Below, piece by piece: positions 49,618-57,887 of a stretch of DNA of 64,000 nt. Position numbers and translations under genes: made by a program. The DNA comes from CAZKVJ01 sp964556225 (lineage in GTDB: Bacteria > Actinomycetota > Acidimicrobiia > Acidimicrobiales > Ilumatobacteraceae). The stretch spans positions 124,001-188,000 of the forward strand of contig CAZKVJ010000002.1 of assembly GCA_964556225.1 (NCBI GenBank). The letters run 5' to 3'. Below the pieces are notes generated by a model, which was not told the DNA's origin, did not search any database, and saw only the letters and a list, made by a program, of their open reading frames with translations. Positions within the stretch are counted from its first letter, which is position 1, and the number at the start of each line of letters is the position of its first letter.

Positions 49618-49626
49618 TTGTCCACA
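49618..49626 (+). promoter_or_regulatory. Perfect DnaA box between the cwlM-like gene and parB
   Basis: TTGTCCACA matches the actinobacterial DnaA box exactly. It lies in the 120-bp spacer downstream of two convergent genes, so a promoter role is unlikely; titration or an origin-associated role is possible. Confidence 0.65.
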
Positions 49627-49711
49627 GCGTTCTCCCCATGTTGTGCGTAACCTCAACGACAGGAACCGAACGTGTGTACCCTCACCGCATCGACAGGTCG
49701 TCGATGTCAGC

Positions 49712-50635
49712 TCACTCGGGGGCGGCCGATCCCCCCGTCATGAGGTGATAGATCCGCTCGAGGTCCTCGAGGTCGGCAAAGTCGACCACCACCTTCCCCT
49801 TGCCCGCGCCCATGCTGATGGCCACCCGCGTCGCCAGGTGCTCGGCCAGCAGCCCCTCGAGCTCGAGCAACCCGGGCGGGCGCAGCTTGGTGGCGGGCGG
49901 GCGGGGCGCCGGGGCCGGCTCGTCGCCCGGCGCGTCGCCGGCCACCGTGTCCGGTCCCTGCTGGCGAGCTCGCACGGCCTCCTCGACGGCCCGCACGGAC
50001 CAGCCCTCCTGCGCGGCGCGGCGCGCCAGCTGCTCCTGGAACGCCCGGTCGGGGGTGCCGAGCAGCGCACGAGCGTGGCCCGCCGACAGCCGTCCGTCGG
50101 CGAGGAGGTGCTGGATCGCCGGTGGCAGCGTCAGGAGCCGCAGCGTGTTCGACACCGTCGAGCGGCTCCGCCCGACCCGGGCCGCGACCTGCTCGTGGGT
50201 GAGCTCGAAGTCCTCGATGAGCTGCTGGTACGCCGCCGCCTCCTCGAGCGGGGTGAGGTCCTGCCGGTGGAGGTTCTCGACCAGCGCGTGCTCCACGGAG
50301 GAGAGATCGTCGGTGGTGCGGACGACGGCCGGGACGGCGGCGAGCCCGGCTCGCCGGGCCGCCCGCCACCGCCGCTCGCCGGCCACGAGCTGGTAGCGCC
50401 CCTCCCCTGCCGGGCGCACGAGGATCGGCTGCAGCAATCCCACCTCGGCGATGGACGCGGCTAGCTCGTTGAGGGTCTCCTCGTCGAAGTGCACCCGCGG
50501 CTGGTTGGGGTTGGGCTCGATGGAGCCGACCGGGATGTCGATCAGCTGGGGCTGGTCGTCACCGGTCTCGCTCTCGGTGAGGTCGGCGGGGATCAGGGCT
50601 CCCAGCCCCTTCCCGAGCCCGCTACGACGTACCAC
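49712..50635 (-). CDS. parB: Chromosome partitioning protein ParB
   Basis: 307 residues from the GTG at 50635 (VVRRSGLGKGLGALIP), overlapping the parA stop by 14 bp. The CTPase/ParB domain has IEPNPNQPRVHFDEE and LVAGERRWRAARRAGL with the arginine patch; the helix-turn-helix near 150 (LTHEQVAARVGRSRSTVSNTL) binds parS; the C-terminus dimerises. Two parS sites lie just upstream of parA. Confidence 0.96.
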   Translation of the reverse strand: MVRRSGLGKGLGALIPADLTESETGDDQPQLIDIPVGSIEPNPNQPRVHFDEETLNELAASIAEVGLLQPILVRPAGEGRYQLVAGERRWRAARRAGLAAVPAVVRTTDDLSSVEHALVENLHRQDLTPLEEAAAYQQLIEDFELTHEQVAARVGRSRSTVSNTLRLLTLPPAIQHLLADGRLSAGHARALLGTPDRAFQEQLARRAAQEGWSVRAVEEAVRARQQGPDTVAGDAPGDEPAPAPRPPATKLRPPGLLELEGLLAEHLATRVAISMGAGKGKVVVDFADLEDLERIYHLMTGGSAAPE

Positions 50636-51437
50636 GGCTGACCTCCTTCGCCACCTCGCGATATGCGACCGCACCCCTGGACATGGGATCGAACGTGATG
50701 ATCGGCTGCCCGTACGACGGTGCCTCGGAGAGCCGGACCGTCCGCGGGACGACGGTCCGGCAGACCTTGTCGCCGAAGTGGTCCCGAACCTCGCGCACCA
50801 CCTGGTCGGCCAGCTTCGTGCGAGCGTCGTACATCACGCACACGATGGTGCTGACCTCGAGCTCGGGGTTCAGGTTGCGTCGCACCAGATCGACGTTGCG
50901 CAGCAGCTGGCCGAGTCCCTCCAGCGCGTAGTACTCGCACTGGATCGGCACCAGCACCTCGCGCGCCGCCGCGAGTCCGTTGACGGTCAGCAACCCCAAC
51001 GACGGGGGGCAGTCGATGAGCACGTAGTCGTAGTCCTCACGGACCGTCTCCAGGGCTCGCTTCAGCCGGGTCTCCCGGCTGAACGCCGGCACCAGCTCGA
51101 TCTCGGCGCCGGCGAGGTCCAGGCTCGCGGGTGCCACGAAGAGGTTGCGAACGGCGGTGGGCTCGGTGCAGTTCTCGAGCGGGACGTCGTGCATGATGAC
51201 GTGGTACATCGAGGCGTCGAGGCCGCGGGTGTCGATCCCCAGGCCCGTCGACGCGTTGCCCTGCGGGTCCAGGTCGACGATCAGGGTGCGGAACCCCAGC
51301 TCGGCGAGGCACGCCCCCAGGTTGATGGTCGTCGTGGTCTTGCCGACGCCGCCCTTCTGGTTGGCGATCGCGATGAACCGCGGGAGGGAACGGGACGTCG
51401 AGGAGGGCTCCTCGACCGGATCCGGGCTGATGCTCAC
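50622..51437 (-). CDS. parA: Chromosome partitioning ATPase ParA (Soj)
   Basis: 271 residues from the GTG at 51437, which has AGGAG upstream; a GTG at 51473 would add 12. The deviant Walker A is QKGGVGKTTT, with switch LIVDLDPQGNAS and VLIDCPPSLG. ParA moves the ParB-bound origins apart. It is followed by parB and preceded by rsmG, with both parS sites in the gap between. Confidence 0.96.
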   Translation of the reverse strand: MSISPDPVEEPSSTSRSLPRFIAIANQKGGVGKTTTTINLGACLAELGFRTLIVDLDPQGNASTGLGIDTRGLDASMYHVIMHDVPLENCTEPTAVRNLFVAPASLDLAGAEIELVPAFSRETRLKRALETVREDYDYVLIDCPPSLGLLTVNGLAAAREVLVPIQCEYYALEGLGQLLRNVDLVRRNLNPELEVSTIVCVMYDARTKLADQVVREVRDHFGDKVCRTVVPRTVRLSEAPSYGQPIITFDPMSRGAVAYREVAKEVSRGTS

Positions 51438-51529
51438 CTCGTGTGGGACTCCTGGGCGACGCCGCTCGGGCACGGGACGCCGGCATCGTACCGGAGCCGT
51501 CGCCGCCAGCGGCGGACCTCCCGCACGGA

Positions 51530-51545
51530 CGTTTCACGTGGAACC
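51530..51545. promoter_or_regulatory. parS site 1
   Basis: CGTTTCACGTGGAACC contains GTTTCACGTGGAAC, the usual actinobacterial variant of the ParB site TGTTTCACGTGAAACA. It lies between parA and rsmG. Confidence 0.9.
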
Positions 51546-51579
51546 AAGGGGGGAGCGCGAGCGCGAGCAGTCCCCCACC

Positions 51580-51595
51580 TGTTTCACGTGGAACG
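51580..51595. promoter_or_regulatory. parS site 2
   Basis: TGTTTCACGTGGAACG carries the same 14-bp core, exactly 50 bp after site 1 in the same orientation. It ends directly at the rsmG stop. Confidence 0.9.
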
Positions 51596-52174
51596 TCAGC
51601 GCGGGGCGACCCCCCGGTACCCGAACACCGCCACGGTGGTGTCGTCGAACGGATGGCGCACGAGGCCGAGCCGGTCGAGCACCTGGGGCTCCCACCGGTC
51701 AGTGGCGCCCGGTGGTGGTTCGCTGACCACCACCAGCCCGGCCGGGGCGACGAAGGCCGCCGCCAGCCGCAGCGTGGCCGCGGGAGGCCCCAGGCCCCGG
51801 CACGTCACCGCTGCGTACGCCCCGCGGTGCCGTGGGGCGCGACCGACGACGGCCGCATCCCCGCAGATGACCTCCACCCGCTCGCCCAGCCGGAGCCGGC
51901 CCACCAGCCGCTGCAGCAGATCCGTCCGCTTCGCCCGGCGGTCGAGCAGGACGACGCGCAGGTCGGGACGATCCCATGCCAGCACCAGCCCCGGCACACC
52001 ACCTCCGGTGCCCAGGTCGATGGCGCTGCCCGTCACGGGGGCGAGCGCCCGGACGAAGTGACGGGCGTGGGCCACGACCTCGGGCAGTGGTCGTGCCCCC
52101 AGCATCCCGACCCGTTGGGATTCCTGCAGCGCGTCGAGCAGCGCCGCGTCGTCCGGCGTCGGCGTCGACGTCAA
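51596..52174 (-). CDS. rsmG: 16S rRNA (guanine527-N7)-methyltransferase
   Basis: 192 residues with a TTG start. The AdoMet motif is IDLGTGGGVPGLVLA, followed by VVLLDRRAKRTDLLQRLV and the family segment YAAVTCRGLGPPAAT. RsmG methylates G527 of 16S rRNA; its loss gives low-level streptomycin resistance in other bacteria. It starts 4 bp after jag. It is shorter than E. coli RsmG because the N-terminal extension is reduced. Confidence 0.93.
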   Translation of the reverse strand: MTSTPTPDDAALLDALQESQRVGMLGARPLPEVVAHARHFVRALAPVTGSAIDLGTGGGVPGLVLAWDRPDLRVVLLDRRAKRTDLLQRLVGRLRLGERVEVICGDAAVVGRAPRHRGAYAAVTCRGLGPPAATLRLAAAFVAPAGLVVVSEPPPGATDRWEPQVLDRLGLVRHPFDDTTVAVFGYRGVAPR

Positions 52175-52178
52175 GGGC

Positions 52179-53108
52179 TCAGCGCGCGGCGGGGGAGATC
52201 ACGACCCGGCGGAAGGGATCTTCGCCCTCGCTGCGGGTGACGACGTCGTCTCGCCCGGAGAGCACGTCGTGGACGACCTTGCGATCCGCCGAGGGCATCG
52301 GCTCCAGGACACGGGCGGTCCCGGACGCCACCACCTCGTCGGCCATCGCGCTGGCGAAGCGCCCGAGCGCCGCCCGGCGGCGCTCCCGGTAGCCGCCGAT
52401 GTCGACCCGGAGGCGGGTCTCGTGATCGCCGAGGCGCCGCTGAGCCACCACACGGGTCAGGTCCTGCACGGCCAGCAGCGTGGTGCCCCGAGGTCCGATC
52501 AAGACCCCGAGGTCGTCACCGTCCACCGACACCTCGAGGTCCTCGCCGGCTCGGCGCAGCTCTACCTCCCCGTCAAGGCCAAATGCGTCGAGGAGACCCT
52601 CGACGAAGCGGACCGCCTCGGCGCCAACGGCCTCGGGGCTGACGGCCTCCTGACCAGCGGCCGCACGGTCGTCATCGGCGGGGGTGGGGTTCGTGTCCAT
52701 GGTGGTGGCTTCCTGCTGGTCGGTGGTCGGGTCCGCGTCGGGGCGGGTGGAGCGGTGGGCGGTCGTGGTGGCTGCTCGCTCGGTGCGCCCGCCACGGCGG
52801 CGGCGTGCCGCCGGCGGCGTGTCAGGTACCGCAGCCACGGTCGTGTCGGCGGGCTCGGCGGCCGCCGGCGCGGCACCGGACCCGGTCTCCTTGCGACGCC
52901 GGCGATCGCGGCGCTCCAGCTTGGGGCGGGGTCGGGTCGGGCGAACCCGAGCTCGAACCCGGGCTTCGCCCCGCATGCGCCCGAACAGGCCGGGCCGGGG
53001 CTCGTCCAGGATCTCGAACTCGGCGTCCACCTCGTCCACACCGAGCTGGTCCAGCGCCAGGTCCTTCGCCTCGTTCACGGTCCGAGCCGTCGTCTCGACC
53101 CATTCCAT
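52179..53108 (-). CDS. jag: RNA-binding protein Jag/KhpB
   Basis: 309 residues. The Jag N-terminal domain (MEWVETTARTVNEAKDLALD, FEILDEPRPGLFGRMRG), then a disordered linker of about 90 residues rich in Arg, Ala and Thr, then a KH domain with the GVLIGPRGTTLLAVQ loop, and an R3H domain (RRRAALGRFASAMADEVV and EPMPSADRKVVHDVL). It binds RNA and affects cell shape and division in other bacteria. It lies between rsmG and yidC, as usual. Confidence 0.92.
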   Translation of the reverse strand: MEWVETTARTVNEAKDLALDQLGVDEVDAEFEILDEPRPGLFGRMRGEARVRARVRPTRPRPKLERRDRRRRKETGSGAAPAAAEPADTTVAAVPDTPPAARRRRGGRTERAATTTAHRSTRPDADPTTDQQEATTMDTNPTPADDDRAAAGQEAVSPEAVGAEAVRFVEGLLDAFGLDGEVELRRAGEDLEVSVDGDDLGVLIGPRGTTLLAVQDLTRVVAQRRLGDHETRLRVDIGGYRERRRAALGRFASAMADEVVASGTARVLEPMPSADRKVVHDVLSGRDDVVTRSEGEDPFRRVVISPAAR

Positions 53109-53144
53109 CGTCGTCGTCCTCGTTCGTTCGTGCGGCGCGCCGGG

Positions 53145-54113
53145 TCAGGGGCGCGGCGGCTTGGGGTGGCGGGAACCGGAGCGCGAGCTCGGCCGTTGGG
53201 GGCGGCTCGAGCTCGGCGTCGGACGGTTCTTGGGAGGTGTGATGCGCTTCGAGGTCGAGGGGCGAGGCGCAGCGTCGCCCCTGCCCGGCTTCGGGGCGTC
53301 CGGCTTGCTGGCCGCCGTCGAGTCGGACCTGCCGATCTCGCGTGCCTTCGCACTGGCCGCCTGCGCTTGGCGTCCGAGCGACTCCTCGCCGTGGTAGAAG
53401 CGACGGGTGATGTAGTACTGCTGGCCGATCCGCACGAGCGCCTGGGTGATGTAGTACACCACCAGCGCCGTGGGCAGGAAGATCTGGAACACGGCAAAGG
53501 CGACCGGCAGGTACTGCATCACCTTCTGCTGGGTCGGCGACATCGTCGGCGTGGTGGCCCGCGATGCCACCATCCGCTGCTGCACGAAGTAGAGCCCGGC
53601 TAGCACCAGGACCAGCAGGACGTAGGGGAGGCCGTCGGGGAACCCGGACTGGATCATCTCCTTGGGGGTGGCGGCCAGGTTGATCCCGAACGAGACCATC
53701 TCCGTCTGGCCGACGAGCGACTGGTACAGGTCGGAGGAGTGGGAGATGTACTTCGGGTCGAAGGTGTCCTGCCCCGGGGGGGTGTAGGTCAGCCCGCTGA
53801 GGACCCGGAACATGATGATGAAGACGGGAAGCTGAGCGAGGAGCGGCAGGCACGACGCCAGCGGGTTGACCTTGTGCTCGCTGTAGAGCTTCATCATCTC
53901 TTCGTTGAGCTTCTGTCGGTCGCCCCGGTACTGAACCTGCAGGCGCTTCAGCTCCGGCTGGAGCTTCTGCATCTCGAGCATGCTCTTCGTCTGCTTCAAG
54001 GTGAGCGGCGTCAGCAGCAGCATCACGGTGACGGCGACGAGGCCGATGGCGATCGCATAGTTGGGGATCAGCGAGTAGAAGAAGCTGATCAGCCAGGCAG
54101 CGGCTTGGAACAC
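53145..54113 (-). CDS. yidC: Membrane protein insertase YidC
   Basis: 322 residues from the GTG at 54113, 4 bp after the yidD stop. Five membrane helices, without the large periplasmic domain of E. coli YidC. Key segments: MLLLTPLTLKQTKSMLEMQ with the hydrophilic-groove region, LPVFIIMFRVL and PVAFAVFQIFLPTALVVYY. The last 70 residues are a basic Pro/Ser/Arg-rich tail likely to touch the ribosome. It inserts small membrane proteins alone or with Sec. Confidence 0.94.
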   Translation of the reverse strand: MFQAAAWLISFFYSLIPNYAIAIGLVAVTVMLLLTPLTLKQTKSMLEMQKLQPELKRLQVQYRGDRQKLNEEMMKLYSEHKVNPLASCLPLLAQLPVFIIMFRVLSGLTYTPPGQDTFDPKYISHSSDLYQSLVGQTEMVSFGINLAATPKEMIQSGFPDGLPYVLLVLVLAGLYFVQQRMVASRATTPTMSPTQQKVMQYLPVAFAVFQIFLPTALVVYYITQALVRIGQQYYITRRFYHGEESLGRQAQAASAKAREIGRSDSTAASKPDAPKPGRGDAAPRPSTSKRITPPKNRPTPSSSRPQRPSSRSGSRHPKPPRP

Positions 54114-54117
54114 GGTG

Positions 54118-54381
54118 TCACATCCTCGGCGAGGCGGGGGAAGGGCCGTCGTGGTGGTGACCACACGGCTCGGGAACGGGGTCGAAGCCGGACGGGCCGA
54201 ACGGGCGGCAGCGCGACAGGCGACGAACGGCCAGCCAGGTCCCCCGGCCGGCGCCGTGCAGCTCGATCGCCTCGACGGCGTAGGCGGAACACGAGGGCGT
54301 GAACCGGCACGGCGACGGCCGGCCCTCGGCCGCCCGCTGGTACCAGCGGATCGAGGCCAGCAGGAAGCGCCGCACCGTCAC
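54118..54381 (-). CDS. yidD: Membrane protein insertion efficiency factor YidD
   Basis: 87 residues. Signature CRFTPSCSAYAVEAIELHG with the conserved cysteines, then WLAVRRLSRCRPFGPSGFDPVP. It assists YidC-dependent insertion. The GTG start overlaps the rnpA stop (GTGA), so it is coupled to it. Confidence 0.93.
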   Translation of the reverse strand: MTVRRFLLASIRWYQRAAEGRPSPCRFTPSCSAYAVEAIELHGAGRGTWLAVRRLSRCRPFGPSGFDPVPEPCGHHHDGPSPASPRM

Positions 54382-54713
54382 GCGCCCCCTCGATCGACGA
54401 GCCGAGCGACGAGCCGGTCGACCTCGCTGGCAAGCCCCGCCGCATCGAGCGCGCCGGCTGCCGGGTCGGCTCCGATCAGGTACCAGCCGGGGTGGAGGTG
54501 CCCCGCGCGCTCGGCGAGCAGCGCCTGGAGACGCCGGCGCAGCCGGTTGCGGGCCACTGCGGAGCCGTGGGCGCGCCCGATGGAGTAGGCGACGTGCGGA
54601 CAGGGGAGCGTTCGGTCGACCAGCATGGTGCACCGCAGCACCTCTGAGCGAACGCGTGTTCCCTCCCGTTGCAGGCGGGTGAAGGCGCGCCGCTCGCGGA
54701 TGCGTCGGATCAA
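54378..54713 (-). CDS. rnpA: Ribonuclease P protein component
   Basis: 111 residues from a TTG at 54713 that overlaps the rpmH stop (TTGA). The motif GSAVARNRLRRRLQALL carries the RNR signature that binds the P RNA, and the N-terminus IRRIRERRAFTRLQREG fits the family. With the RNase P RNA it trims the 5' ends of tRNAs. I see no rnpB in the window. Confidence 0.92.
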   Translation of the reverse strand: MIRRIRERRAFTRLQREGTRVRSEVLRCTMLVDRTLPCPHVAYSIGRAHGSAVARNRLRRRLQALLAERAGHLHPGWYLIGADPAAGALDAAGLASEVDRLVARLVDRGGA

Positions 54714-54844
54714 GCGGACAGGCGGGCCCGACCCTTGGCCCGACGCGCCTTCAAGATGCTGCGGCCGGCTCGCGTGCTCATGCGATGCCGGAAGCCGTGC
54801 TTGCGAGCACGGCGGCGGTTGTTGGGCTGGAACGTTCGCTTCAC
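54710..54844 (-). CDS. rpmH: 50S ribosomal protein L34
   Basis: 44 residues, read directly from the sequence. It begins VKRTFQPNNRRRARKHGF with a GTG start, continues RHRMSTRAGRSILKARRAKG and ends RARLSA, the normal L34 sequence. A GAGGAG ribosome binding site lies 5 nt upstream. It shares the TTGA overlap with rnpA, giving a tight rpmH-rnpA-yidD-yidC-jag-rsmG order. Confidence 0.97.
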   Translation of the reverse strand: MKRTFQPNNRRRARKHGFRHRMSTRAGRSILKARRAKGRARLSA

Positions 54845-55162
54845 GCCGACTCCTCGATGGGTCTGGCCGGTTGCCGAGATGGCGATGGGTGGTGGTTCGG
54901 CGCTCCCGGGGCCGAGAAGGGGCGGAGCGGGACGCTGAGTCGTATCGGGCAGCGCGCCGAAGCCAGCTGCAGCCGTGCCCCGAGCCTACGACGCCCACCC
55001 CGTCCCCGACAACCACTGCGCGCGGCGCGACGAGGAAGCGGAGCGGACGAGGAGCCCGCCACAAAAGGGTGCTAGCGTCCCGGCACCCCTGCCCGCCGGT
55101 GGTTGTCCACACGATGTGGACGATGCTGTGGACGGACTGCGAACGAGCGAGAGGAGGTGCTG
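54845..55162. promoter_or_regulatory. rpmH-dnaA intergenic region with dnaA promoter and DnaA boxes
   Basis: 318 bp with no gene. A TAGCGT -10 for dnaA lies at 55073-55078. Downstream of it are one perfect DnaA box TTGTCCACA (55103-55111) and two reversed near-matches TGTGGACGA (55115-55123) and TGTGGACGG (55127-55135), which together cover the dnaA leader. This suits self-repression by DnaA. The left half, next to rpmH, shows nothing I can name apart from the rpmH ribosome binding site. Confidence 0.6.
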
Positions 55163-56539
55163 GTGAGCAACCACGAACAGGTGTGGACGGCGGCATCCCA
55201 GCTTCTCCGGGCCCAGGTCTCCGAGGCGGTGTGGCTGTCGACGTTCCAGGACGCCTGCGCCGAGGAGGGCGACGACGCGGCGCTGGTGCTGCAGGTCCCC
55301 AACACCCACGTCCGGGAACGGATCCTCACCCGTTACCTGCCGCTCGTGCGCGACGCGCTCGACGAGATCGGCGCCGGACACCGGCATCTGGTCGTCGAGG
55401 TCAGCACCGGCGCGCACGACGACCCGGGGGTCGCCGAGCTGGTGACCGACACCGAGCGCGCCCCGATGGCGGCACCCGCCGCGACCACCTCGATGCCCCG
55501 TGACGTCACCGACGAGGCCGGACTGAACCCTCGCTACACGTTCGAGACGTTCGTGAAGGGCGCGTCGAACCAGTTCGCGCTGGCGGCGGCGCTGCGGGTG
55601 GCCGAGACGCCGGCTCGGTCGTACAACCCGCTGTTCATCTACGGCTCGGCCGGGCTGGGCAAGACGCACCTGCTGCACGCCATCGGTCACTACGTCCACC
55701 AGAACTACGCCCACGACGTTGTGCGCTACGTGTCCACCGAGACGTTCCTGAACGAGTACGTCGACGCCATCCGCACCAACACCACCGCCAGCTTCAAGCG
55801 CCGCTACCGCGATGTGGACGTGCTGCTCATCGACGACATCCAGTTCATGGAGGGCAAAGAGGGGCTCCAAGAGGAGTTCTTCCACACCTTCAACTCGCTC
55901 CACGGTGCCAACAAGCAGATCGTGATCTCCTCCGATCGAGTCCCTGATGCCATCCCCACGCTCGAGGAGCGCCTGCGCGGCCGGTTCAAGTGGGGCCTCA
56001 TCACCGACATCCAGCCCCCGGACCTCGAGACCCGCTTGGCCATCCTTCGCAACAAGGCCGAACGGGACAGCTCGCCGGTCCCGCCGGAGGTCCTCGAGTT
56101 CATCGCCACCCACATCACCACGAACATCCGCGAGCTCGAGGGCGCGCTCATCCGGGTCAGCGCCTACGCCAGCTTGAACCAGGTGCCCCTGACCATCGCC
56201 ATGGCCGAGCAGCTGCTCGCCGATCTCCTCTCCGACACGGCTCCGAAGGTCCGCACGGACGAGGAGCTGCTCACCGACATCGCCGCCCACCTCGGCTTCA
56301 GCGTCGAGGCGCTTCGCGGCAAGAGCCGGCAACGACCACTCGTCACGGCCCGGCAGATCGCCATGTACGTGTTCCGTGAGCTCACGGACCTCAGCTATCC
56401 GGCCATCGCACGGCTCTTCGGCGGGCGTGACCACACCACCGTCATCCACGCCGTGGAGAAGATCCAGCGGCTCATGAAGGAGCGCAAGCAGATCTATGAC
56501 CAGGTCACCGACTTGATCCAACAGCTGAAGGCCCCGTGA
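55163..56539 (+). CDS. dnaA: Chromosomal replication initiator DnaA
   Basis: 458 residues from the GTG at 55163 (SNHEQVWTAASQLL), after the ribosome binding site GGAGGTG. Domain I (1-90), short linker, AAA+ domain with LNPRYTFETFV (121-131), Walker A GSAGLGKT (161-168), Walker B LLIDDIQFMEGKE, and domain IV with the DNA-binding signature GGRDHTTVIHAVEKI. The linker domain II is much shorter than in Streptomyces. It melts the origin and loads DnaB. Confidence 0.98.
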   Translation: MSNHEQVWTAASQLLRAQVSEAVWLSTFQDACAEEGDDAALVLQVPNTHVRERILTRYLPLVRDALDEIGAGHRHLVVEVSTGAHDDPGVAELVTDTERAPMAAPAATTSMPRDVTDEAGLNPRYTFETFVKGASNQFALAAALRVAETPARSYNPLFIYGSAGLGKTHLLHAIGHYVHQNYAHDVVRYVSTETFLNEYVDAIRTNTTASFKRRYRDVDVLLIDDIQFMEGKEGLQEEFFHTFNSLHGANKQIVISSDRVPDAIPTLEERLRGRFKWGLITDIQPPDLETRLAILRNKAERDSSPVPPEVLEFIATHITTNIRELEGALIRVSAYASLNQVPLTIAMAEQLLADLLSDTAPKVRTDEELLTDIAAHLGFSVEALRGKSRQRPLVTARQIAMYVFRELTDLSYPAIARLFGGRDHTTVIHAVEKIQRLMKERKQIYDQVTDLIQQLKAP

Positions 56540-56774
56540 TGGGCCGGGTCGCTCGGCTGGGGACCGTGATGTGGACAACGGTGGACATCATGTCGCCGGC
56601 CGCCCTGGCGTCCACCGAACGCACGCGCGCCGGGCACCTACCTGTGCACGGTTGGGGAAAGCCCGCGCGCTCCGCCAGCTCCATGACCTGGTCATTCGCC
56701 GGTCATCCCCAATCCACAGCACTTACTACCACCACTATCTCTTACAAGACACCTGTCGATGGAAAGGCGTTCCT
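56540..56774. other. Probable oriC, dnaA-dnaN spacer
   Basis: 235 bp without a gene. A perfect reversed DnaA box TGTGGACAA lies at 56570-56578, followed at 56580 by a weaker GGTGGACAT. The right half contains a relatively A+T-rich run (about 56718-56750, CACTTACTACC and CTATCTCTTACAAG) that could be the unwinding element. Place and gene order agree with mycobacterial and Streptomyces origins, but the number of boxes is low. Confidence 0.6.
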
Positions 56775-57878
56775 GTGAAGTTCCGCTGCGAGCGAGACGC
56801 GCTGGCCGAGGCCCTCGGCACGGCCGGACGGGCTGCCACTGGCCGGACGGGCACGCTCCCCGTCCTGTCCGGAGTGCGCCTCGAGCTGTCCGGTGACCGG
56901 CTGACGGTCACGGGCACCGATCTCGATCTGACCATCCAGCTCGATGTGACCGTGGGGGCGAGCGACCGTGACGGCGTGACGGTCGTGCCGGCTCGCCTGG
57001 TCACCGAGATCGTGCGATCCCTCGGCGAGGGCAAGGTCGACCTGGTCGCCGAGGCGGACGAGGTCACCATCAGCGGTGGCCGCTCGCAGTTCTCCGTGCG
57101 GCCGCTGTCGGCCGACGACTACCCGCGGCTCAGCGCGCCGGCGGCGAGTGCCGTGACGCTCCCCGCTCTCGCGTTCGGCGACGCGCTTCGCCAGGTGGTG
57201 CGCGCGGCGAGCGGCGACGAGGCTCGTCCCATCCTCACCGGTGTGCTGCTGGCGGCCGAGGCCGACGGCCTGCGGCTGGTCGCCACCGACTCCTACCGGC
57301 TGGCCGTGCGAGACCTGCCCGGCGCCGCGGTGCTCGGACCGGATCAAAAGGTGCTCGTACCCGGACGGGCCCTCAACGAGCTGCAACGCCTCCTCGGTGC
57401 CGACACCGAGGTCACGTTGCGCTTGGGGGAGCGTGACGCCACCTTCGAGGTGGGGTCTACCCGTCTCAGCACGCGCCTCATCGAAGGCGAGTTCCCCAAC
57501 TACCGCCAGCTCATCCCGCAGAGCTACCCGAACGTGCTCACCGTGTCGCGCGACGCCATGCTCGAGGCGATCCGCCGGATCAAGATCCTGGCACGCGATG
57601 CCGTGCCGGTGCGCCTGCAGATGTCCGCCGACGGGCTGTTGCGGATGTCGGCGGTCGCCCAGGACGTCGGCAACGCGGTCGAGGAGATCGACGCCCGCTT
57701 CGAGGGTGCCGACCTGACGGTGGCGTTCAACGCCGACTACCTGGCCTCGGGCATCGAGGCCCTGACCGGTGACGAGATCACGCTCGAGACCCTCGACGGG
57801 CTGAAGCCGGCAGTCGTGCGGGCCGTTGGCGCCCCCGAGTACCTCTACCTGCTCATGCCGGTGCGAGTGCCGGTCTGA
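56775..57878 (+). CDS. dnaN: DNA polymerase III sliding clamp (beta subunit)
   Basis: 367 residues, three clamp domains. GTG start (VKFRCERDALAEAL) after GGAAAGG. Typical segments: LPVLSGVRLEL, GEFPNYRQLIP and the C-terminus YLYLLMPVRV. The ring dimer tethers the polymerase to DNA. It is followed by recF after 9 bp. Confidence 0.97.
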   Translation: MKFRCERDALAEALGTAGRAATGRTGTLPVLSGVRLELSGDRLTVTGTDLDLTIQLDVTVGASDRDGVTVVPARLVTEIVRSLGEGKVDLVAEADEVTISGGRSQFSVRPLSADDYPRLSAPAASAVTLPALAFGDALRQVVRAASGDEARPILTGVLLAAEADGLRLVATDSYRLAVRDLPGAAVLGPDQKVLVPGRALNELQRLLGADTEVTLRLGERDATFEVGSTRLSTRLIEGEFPNYRQLIPQSYPNVLTVSRDAMLEAIRRIKILARDAVPVRLQMSADGLLRMSAVAQDVGNAVEEIDARFEGADLTVAFNADYLASGIEALTGDEITLETLDGLKPAVVRAVGAPEYLYLLMPVRVPV

Positions 57879-57887
57879 GCCGTCGCG

